Assembly: GCA_025462645.1 (NCBI GenBank)
Contig: JAOAPB010000069.1
Span: forward strand, 62,001-126,000
DNA length: 64,000 nucleotides
DNA from: Edaphobacter sp.
Lineage (GTDB): Bacteria > Acidobacteriota > Terriglobia > Terriglobales > Acidobacteriaceae
Reading direction: 5' to 3'
The first letter of the stretch is position 1, and each line of letters starts with the position of its first letter. Made by a program: the position numbers and the translations under genes. Shown here piece after piece: positions 58,748-64,000 of the stretch. The notes beneath the pieces are model-generated. The model saw nothing but the letters and a program-made list of their open reading frames with translations, had not been told where the DNA came from and did no database searches.

Positions 58748-61273
58748 TTAGATCTTCTGGACTCGCTGGACATCCCGGACCCCGGGAACCTTCCTCAGGT
58801 TCAGCACCAGCCGGTTCAGGTGTCGCACATCGATCGTCTCCACCACGAAGTCCACCACCATCGTCCCATCATCCGCGGGCTTCGTATCCACACTCCGAAT
58901 ATTGGTTCCGTCGTCCGCGATGATCGCCGTAAACTCCTTCAGCAACCCGGCCCGGTCGTCACAGATCACCGTCAGCTTAACCGGATACGTCTGCGCCTTC
59001 GCTGTGCCCGGCTCCGTCGGTGACGGCGACCACTCCACCTGGATCCGCCGGTCCGACTCATACAACAGGTTCTGCACATTGGGACAGCTTCTTGCATGAA
59101 CCGCCACGCCCTTGCCCCGCGTGACATATCCGATAATCTCCTCACCACGAATCGGGTTACAACAACGCGCCCGGTACACCAGCAGATCGTCCTGCCCCTC
59201 CACCTGGAGCGATTCCGAACCCTTGCCGAAGAAGACCCGCTTCACGGCCTCGGACATATGCCCCAGCGCGTTCCCGACTCCGCTCTCAGGGGTCGGCGGC
59301 TCGGCAGTCATCGTCGAACCCGGCTCCAGCTTGTTCAGCACCTGCCGCGCCGAGTACTTGCCGAAGCCCACCCCGGCCAGCAGCTCAGCCTCCGTCCCCA
59401 GCCCATACTCGGTCGCAACCTTATCGAAGTCCGCCGTCGTGTACTTGCTCAACGATAGCTTGTACTTCCGCGCCTCGCGATCCAGCAGCTTTCTGCCGAT
59501 CTCAAGCGCCCGCTGCCTCTGATGCTCATTCAGCCAGTGCTTGATCTTGTTCCGCGCCTTCGAGCTCTTCGTAAAGCTGAGCCAGTCCCGGCTCGGAGCG
59601 TGCCCCGCCTGCGTCGTCACCTCAACGATGTCGCCATTCTTCAGCCGCGTCCGCAATGGAACAATGCGGCCATTCACCTTGGCCCCGATGGTCGTATTGC
59701 CGACCTCCGTATGGATGGCATACGCGAAGTCAATTGGACTGGCGTCTTTGGGCAGCACCACCACCTTGCCCTTCGGCGTAAAGGTGTAGACCTCCTCCGG
59801 GTACAGGTCGATCTTCAGCGTCGACATGAACTCGTTGGGGTCCGGCATCTCCCGCTGCCACTCCATCAGTTGCCGCACCCATGCCAGCCGCTGCTCGTCC
59901 TTTGCACTGACGTCGTCGGAGGCCTTGTACTTCCAGTGTGCCGCAATGCCCTCCTCGGCGACGCGGTGCATATCCTCCGTGCGAATCTGCACCTCGAACT
60001 GGTGCCCGCCCTCGGCGATCAGCGTCGTATGCAGCGACTGGTAGAGATTCGGCCGCGGCATCGCGATAAAGTCCTTGATGCGCCCCGGCACCGGTCGCCA
60101 GATGCTGTGCAACAGGCCAAGCAGCGCATAGCAATCCTGCACCGAGTTGGTAATCACGCGAATCGCCAGAAGGTCGTAGACCTGGTCCACCGGAATCTTC
60201 TGGTCCACCAGCTTCTGCTGAATCGAGTAGAGCCGCTTGATCCGCGACTCCACCCGTCCTTGAATCTTGAACTCGCGCAGCTTCTCTTCGAGCTTCACGA
60301 CGATCTTCTGCAAGAACTCCTCGCCCGCCCCGCGCAACGCATCGACCTCCGTCGACAGCTGCTCATACGCATAGGCATCGGTGTAGCGAAACGCAAGATC
60401 CTCAAGCTCACCACGCAGCTTGCCCATGCCCAGCCGATGCGCCAGCGGAGCATAGATATCCAGCGTCTCCCGCGCGATCTTCTGTTGCTTCTCGGGCTTC
60501 AGGTGCTCGAGCGTCCGCATGTTGTGCAGCCGGTCCGCCAGCTTGATGATGACCACGCGGACGTCCGTCACCATGGCGAGCAGCATCTTGCGAATGTTCT
60601 CCGCCTGGTGGTCCTCGCGATTGGCGAACTTGATCTTGTCGAGCTTCGTGACTCCCTCGACGATGTGCGCGACCTGGTCTCCGAACTGCTTGGCGATCTC
60701 GACAGAGGTCACATCCGTGTCTTCCACGGCATCGTGCAGCAACCCCGCCGCAATGGCCGTCGAATCCATCTTCAACTCGGCGAGCACCTGCCCTACCTCA
60801 AGCGGATGGATGATGTACGGCTCTCCGCTCGCCCGCTTCTGCCCCTCGTGCTGTTGCAGACAGAACGCCCACGCCTTGCGGATGATCTCCAGATCGTCGC
60901 CCGGACGATTCTCATGAACCGTAGCCAGCAACCGCTGAAACTTGGCGTCGACGACCCGAATATCCTCTATGGACGAACCTGCAAGATGCGATGCGGAAGA
61001 CTCTTCATCGGCGGCAGGCATCGGCGAAACGAAGCTCCCTACCGGCTCGTCCAATCCCTGCTGGACCGGTGATAGCTTCAGGGCAGTCTCAGTCGTATTG
61101 GTATCGGAGGCAGCCGAGGCCACACCGGTAGAACTCGTCGGAGCCGCGACAGGAAGAGCCGCCTTCAGCTCAATCCCTGTATCGGTAGTCATAATCTCCG
61201 GTTGGCTCTTCGGTGCGTTTTGCGACCCTGGCTGCGGGCCGGCCTGCGAGGAGGCCGGATTAGCGATTGCCAT
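58748..61273 (-). CDS. Bifunctional (p)ppGpp synthetase/hydrolase (Rel/SpoT family)
   Basis: The 841-residue long RSH protein sets the stringent response. The first about 100 residues are a low-complexity extension. The HD hydrolase domain is intact (H156, H180-D181 in AAGLLHDAVEDTDVTS). The synthetase domain follows (VYDLLAIRVITNSVQDCYAL), with the motif RIKD at 398-401, the RxKD type of bifunctional enzymes. TGS lies at about 493-555 (PKGKVVVLPKDASPIDFAYA), then a helical region, the conserved-cysteine domain (RARCCNPIRGEEIIGYVTRG) and a C-terminal ACT domain. It is monocistronic. Gene symbols rel, relA and spoT are all used for this class. Confidence 0.96.
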   Translation of the reverse strand: MAIANPASSQAGPQPGSQNAPKSQPEIMTTDTGIELKAALPVAAPTSSTGVASAASDTNTTETALKLSPVQQGLDEPVGSFVSPMPAADEESSASHLAGSSIEDIRVVDAKFQRLLATVHENRPGDDLEIIRKAWAFCLQQHEGQKRASGEPYIIHPLEVGQVLAELKMDSTAIAAGLLHDAVEDTDVTSVEIAKQFGDQVAHIVEGVTKLDKIKFANREDHQAENIRKMLLAMVTDVRVVIIKLADRLHNMRTLEHLKPEKQQKIARETLDIYAPLAHRLGMGKLRGELEDLAFRYTDAYAYEQLSTEVDALRGAGEEFLQKIVVKLEEKLREFKIQGRVESRIKRLYSIQQKLVDQKIPVDQVYDLLAIRVITNSVQDCYALLGLLHSIWRPVPGRIKDFIAMPRPNLYQSLHTTLIAEGGHQFEVQIRTEDMHRVAEEGIAAHWKYKASDDVSAKDEQRLAWVRQLMEWQREMPDPNEFMSTLKIDLYPEEVYTFTPKGKVVVLPKDASPIDFAYAIHTEVGNTTIGAKVNGRIVPLRTRLKNGDIVEVTTQAGHAPSRDWLSFTKSSKARNKIKHWLNEHQRQRALEIGRKLLDREARKYKLSLSKYTTADFDKVATEYGLGTEAELLAGVGFGKYSARQVLNKLEPGSTMTAEPPTPESGVGNALGHMSEAVKRVFFGKGSESLQVEGQDDLLVYRARCCNPIRGEEIIGYVTRGKGVAVHARSCPNVQNLLYESDRRIQVEWSPSPTEPGTAKAQTYPVKLTVICDDRAGLLKEFTAIIADDGTNIRSVDTKPADDGTMVVDFVVETIDVRHLNRLVLNLRKVPGVRDVQRVQKI

Positions 61274-61422
61274 AGGCTATTATAGGCTGCGTCTCCAACC
61301 CTTGCGCTAAGAGTCGATTCCGTCGGCCTCCGCCAGGGCTAAATCAGGTTTAGTTCGAAGAACAAGGCCCATAACCGGCTGTGTTTTGGTGAAGCGTTGG
61401 CGATGGGGCTGAAATTTGCTCC

Positions 61423-62046
<624 letters not shown>

Positions 62047-62052
62047 TTATCC

Positions 62053-62092
62053 CTGTGAACCTGTGAACCTGTGAACCTGTGAACCTGTGAAC
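62053..62092. repeat. Five tandem copies of CTGTGAAC
   Basis: An 8-bp unit CTGTGAAC is repeated five times without change. It lies just before the possible upstream start of the AAA-like gene (minus strand), in non-coding sequence between that gene and acnA. Confidence 0.9.
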
Positions 62093-62103
62093 CACGCTAA
62101 AGG

Positions 62104-62128
62104 AAGCCCCGGCACATGACCGGGGCTT
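62104..62128. terminator. Terminator between acnA and the AAA-like gene
   Basis: AAGCCCCGG and CCGGGGCTT pair over 9 bp with a 7-nt loop; a run of T follows on the plus strand. Read on the minus strand it lies 28 bp after the acnA stop and is followed by CCTTTAG, so it probably ends acnA, less efficiently than in the other direction. Confidence 0.65.
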
Positions 62129-62155
62129 TTTTTCAACAGAGATGCAGCCGCAGAT

Positions 62156-64000
62156 CTATCCCCTGGCTGCCAGCTGCCGCAGTACATATTGCAGGATGCC
62201 ACCGTTCTGGTAGTAGAGAATCTCCTGCGGCGTATCGATCCGAACCGTCGCAGAGAACTCGATCGTCTTCCCCAGATCCGACTCGGCAAAGACCGTAACG
62301 ACCTTCCCGTCGGCGAACTTGCCGTCGAGCATGGCCTTAAGCTGTCCGCGAGTATCTCCGATTGCGTATACCTCTTCGCCCGTCAGGCGCAGCGACTCGG
62401 CGTTCTGACCCGGCAGGAACTGCAGGGGAAGAATGCCCATGCCGACCAGGTTCGACCGGTGGATCCGCTCATAGCTCTCCGCGATGACGAACCGAATGCC
62501 CAGCAAACGCGGCCCCTTGGCAGCCCAGTCTCGCGACGACCCCGACCCGTACTCCTTGCCGGCAAGGATCGCGAGCGGCGTTCCCCGCTTCGCATACTCC
62601 ACCGAGGCGTCGTAGATCGACATCGGAAGGTCTTCTGGAAGCAGGCGCGTAACGCCGCCCTCAGTCCCCGGAGCCAGCTTGTTCCGCAGCCGCACATTCG
62701 CGAACGTGCCGCGCACCATGACCTCATGGTTGCCGCGCCGCGAGCCGTAGCTGTTGAAGTCGGAAGGCTTCACACCGTGGTCGATGAGGTACTTGCCCGC
62801 AGGTCCATTCAGCTTGATTGAGCCAGCCGGGGAGATGTGGTCGGTCGTGACCGAGTCGCCAAGGACTGCTAGAACGCGGGCTCCGTGGATGTCCTCCACC
62901 GGCTCGGGCTGCGCCTTCATGCCGTCGAAGTAAGGGGCCTTGCGGATGTACGTCGAATCCGGCTCCCAGCCATACGTCTTCCCGTCGGGGAACTTCAGGT
63001 TCTGCCAGTTCTGGTCGCCATCGGAGACGGTCGAGTACTCGTGCCGGAACATCTCCGAATCGATTGAGCTCGCAACGGTAGCAGAGACCTCCTGCTGCGT
63101 GGGCCAGATGTCCCTGAGGAACACCGGCTGGCCGTCCTTATCCTTGCCTAACGGCTCCGTGTCGAAGTTATGGCCGATATGCCCCGCCAGCGCATAGGCC
63201 ACCACCAGCGGCGGGCTCATCAGGTAGTTCGCCCGAACCTCGGAGGAGATGCGTCCCTCGAAGTTCCGGTTCCCCGACAGCACCGACACCGCAACTAGCC
63301 CGTGATCCTCAATCGCCTTCGAAACGTCCGAGGGCAGGGGTCCAGAGTTGCCGATACAGGTCGTGCATCCATAGCCAACCACCTGGAAGCGAAGCTTGTC
63401 GAGGAATGGCATCAGACCCGACTTGATGTAGTAGTCCGTCACCACGCGCGACCCGGGAGCGAGCGAGGTCTTCACCCACGGAGGCGTGCTAAGGCCCTTT
63501 TCTACTGCCTTCTTGGCCAGCAAGCCAGCGGCGATCATCACATAGGGGTTCGACGTATTGGTGCACGACGTAATCGCTGCAATCACAATCGAGCCGTGAT
63601 CAAGATAAGGCTCCGGATCGACACCGAAGCGGCTCCGGATCGATACTGGGGGAGCCTCGAGCGTCGCCACGCCGCCACCCTCTGCCTGCAGCGTCGCAAC
63701 CTGAACTGTAGGCGCTTCGACGACTGCCGCCCGCACCGCGGGGTGGCCGCCCTCGCTCTCCCATCGAACGAGCTGGCGGGCTACCTGGCTATTGGAATTG
63801 GGTCCAAGCAATCCGGGCAACTGCTCCTTGAAGCTGGCTCCCGCCTTCGAGAGCAGCACTCGGTCCTGAGGGCGCTTCGGTCCCGCTACGCTCGGCTCAA
63901 CCGTCGCGAGATCCAGCGAGATCGTCGCCGAGTACTCGGCCTCCGGCGCATCCGCCGTATGGAAAAGTCCCTGCTCGCGGTAATAAGCCTCGACCAGCGC
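62156..64000 (-). CDS. acnA: Aconitate hydratase, 3' part (5' end beyond window)
   Basis: The 614 visible codons are the C-terminal two thirds of an IRP-type aconitase that interconverts citrate and isocitrate in the TCA cycle. Cluster-region motifs are present: VIAAITSCTNTSNPYVMIAA with the first Cys ligand, and VVGYGCTTCIGNSGPLP with the CxxC pair. The swivel domain has GSSRDWAAKGPRLLGIRFVI, and the protein ends NGGILQYVLRQLAARG. The frame runs open to the right edge (ALVEAYYREQGLFHTADAPE), so the start and the N-terminal 250-300 residues lie outside. Nothing suggests damage. Confidence 0.95.
   Translation of the reverse strand, partial: ALVEAYYREQGLFHTADAPEAEYSATISLDLATVEPSVAGPKRPQDRVLLSKAGASFKEQLPGLLGPNSNSQVARQLVRWESEGGHPAVRAAVVEAPTVQVATLQAEGGGVATLEAPPVSIRSRFGVDPEPYLDHGSIVIAAITSCTNTSNPYVMIAAGLLAKKAVEKGLSTPPWVKTSLAPGSRVVTDYYIKSGLMPFLDKLRFQVVGYGCTTCIGNSGPLPSDVSKAIEDHGLVAVSVLSGNRNFEGRISSEVRANYLMSPPLVVAYALAGHIGHNFDTEPLGKDKDGQPVFLRDIWPTQQEVSATVASSIDSEMFRHEYSTVSDGDQNWQNLKFPDGKTYGWEPDSTYIRKAPYFDGMKAQPEPVEDIHGARVLAVLGDSVTTDHISPAGSIKLNGPAGKYLIDHGVKPSDFNSYGSRRGNHEVMVRGTFANVRLRNKLAPGTEGGVTRLLPEDLPMSIYDASVEYAKRGTPLAILAGKEYGSGSSRDWAAKGPRLLGIRFVIAESYERIHRSNLVGMGILPLQFLPGQNAESLRLTGEEVYAIGDTRGQLKAMLDGKFADGKVVTVFAESDLGKTIEFSATVRIDTPQEILYYQNGGILQYVLRQLAARG

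Noticed and set aside
59522..61072. Open frame of 516 codons antisense to the (p)ppGpp enzyme gene
   Set aside because: The minus-strand gene has all domains intact; the antisense frame shows no recognisable protein.
62053..62092. Tandem repeats considered as a CRISPR array
   Set aside because: Units are 8 bp with no spacers. No cas gene is in the window.

Overview
The window looks like a chromosomal segment of an acidobacterium of the Acidobacteriaceae/Terriglobia group (Granulicella, Edaphobacter or Terriglobus type). This is an inference from protein families: a very long TonB-dependent receptor with an N-terminal carboxypeptidase-regulatory-like domain, an N-terminal HTH plus TPR regulator, a VWFA-related 'acidobacterial' domain protein, DUF1254/DUF1214 and DUF1080 secreted proteins, and typical acidobacterial repeats. 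There is no rRNA, no CRISPR array, no integrase and no recognisable insertion sequence. The only tRNA is tRNA-Gln(UUG).

Layout. Positions 1-12.6 kb form an AT-richer accessory region: an HTH/TPR regulator, an Oar-like TonB receptor, a small secreted protein, and a probable catabolic cluster. That cluster holds an FAH-fold hydrolase, a divergent FadR-type GntR regulator, a split-motif 4Fe-4S protein, an unrecognised cysteine-rich protein, an ACS-type MFS carrier and an O-methyltransferase. From 12.9 to 17.3 kb come a periplasmic PQQ dehydrogenase, a secreted cupin protein and an orphan MacB-type permease. Three copies of one 25-nt element built on ATTTCGC-N3-ATTTCGC lie in the promoter regions of this first part, including those of the TonB receptor and the quinoprotein. 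From 17.9 to 25.2 kb is a housekeeping block on the minus strand: rplI, rpsR, rpsF, pth, rplY, prs, tRNA-Gln, ispE, then a TonB-domain protein translationally coupled to an ECF sigma factor.

From 25.4 to 45 kb is a mosaic of single genes: ggt, a broken membrane glycosyltransferase, a Tat-exported beta-carbonic anhydrase, an SGNH hydrolase with a duplicated 3' fragment, a sugar-phosphate-isomerase-like protein, asnS carrying palindromic repeats inside its reading frame, an AT-rich gene of unknown function with an RNxxxH motif, a lytic-transglycosylase-like lipoprotein, a BI-1 family protein, several secreted proteins, an EamA transporter with a divergent CGNR regulator, a VWA protein and ychF. 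From 45 to 64 kb are a second TonB receptor, ddl, a TonB-like protein, an aromatic amino acid operon (trpB, trpA, chorismate mutase, DAHP synthase, tyrA, ilvA), a glycine-zipper protein, a beta-hydroxyacid dehydrogenase coupled to an alpha/beta hydrolase, the bifunctional (p)ppGpp enzyme, a AAA protein without a Walker A motif, and the 3' part of acnA running off the right edge.

The strongest observations outside ordinary gene calling are three. First, a leader peptide rich in Phe, Tyr and Trp codons, with alternative hairpins and an intrinsic terminator, precedes trpB: it looks like one attenuator controlling the shared shikimate entry and the Trp and Tyr branches. Second, the GntR/FAH/Fe-S/Cys-rich/MFS cluster is a candidate undescribed pathway. 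Third, two kinds of intergenic palindromic repeat have been translated as part of asparaginyl-tRNA synthetase.
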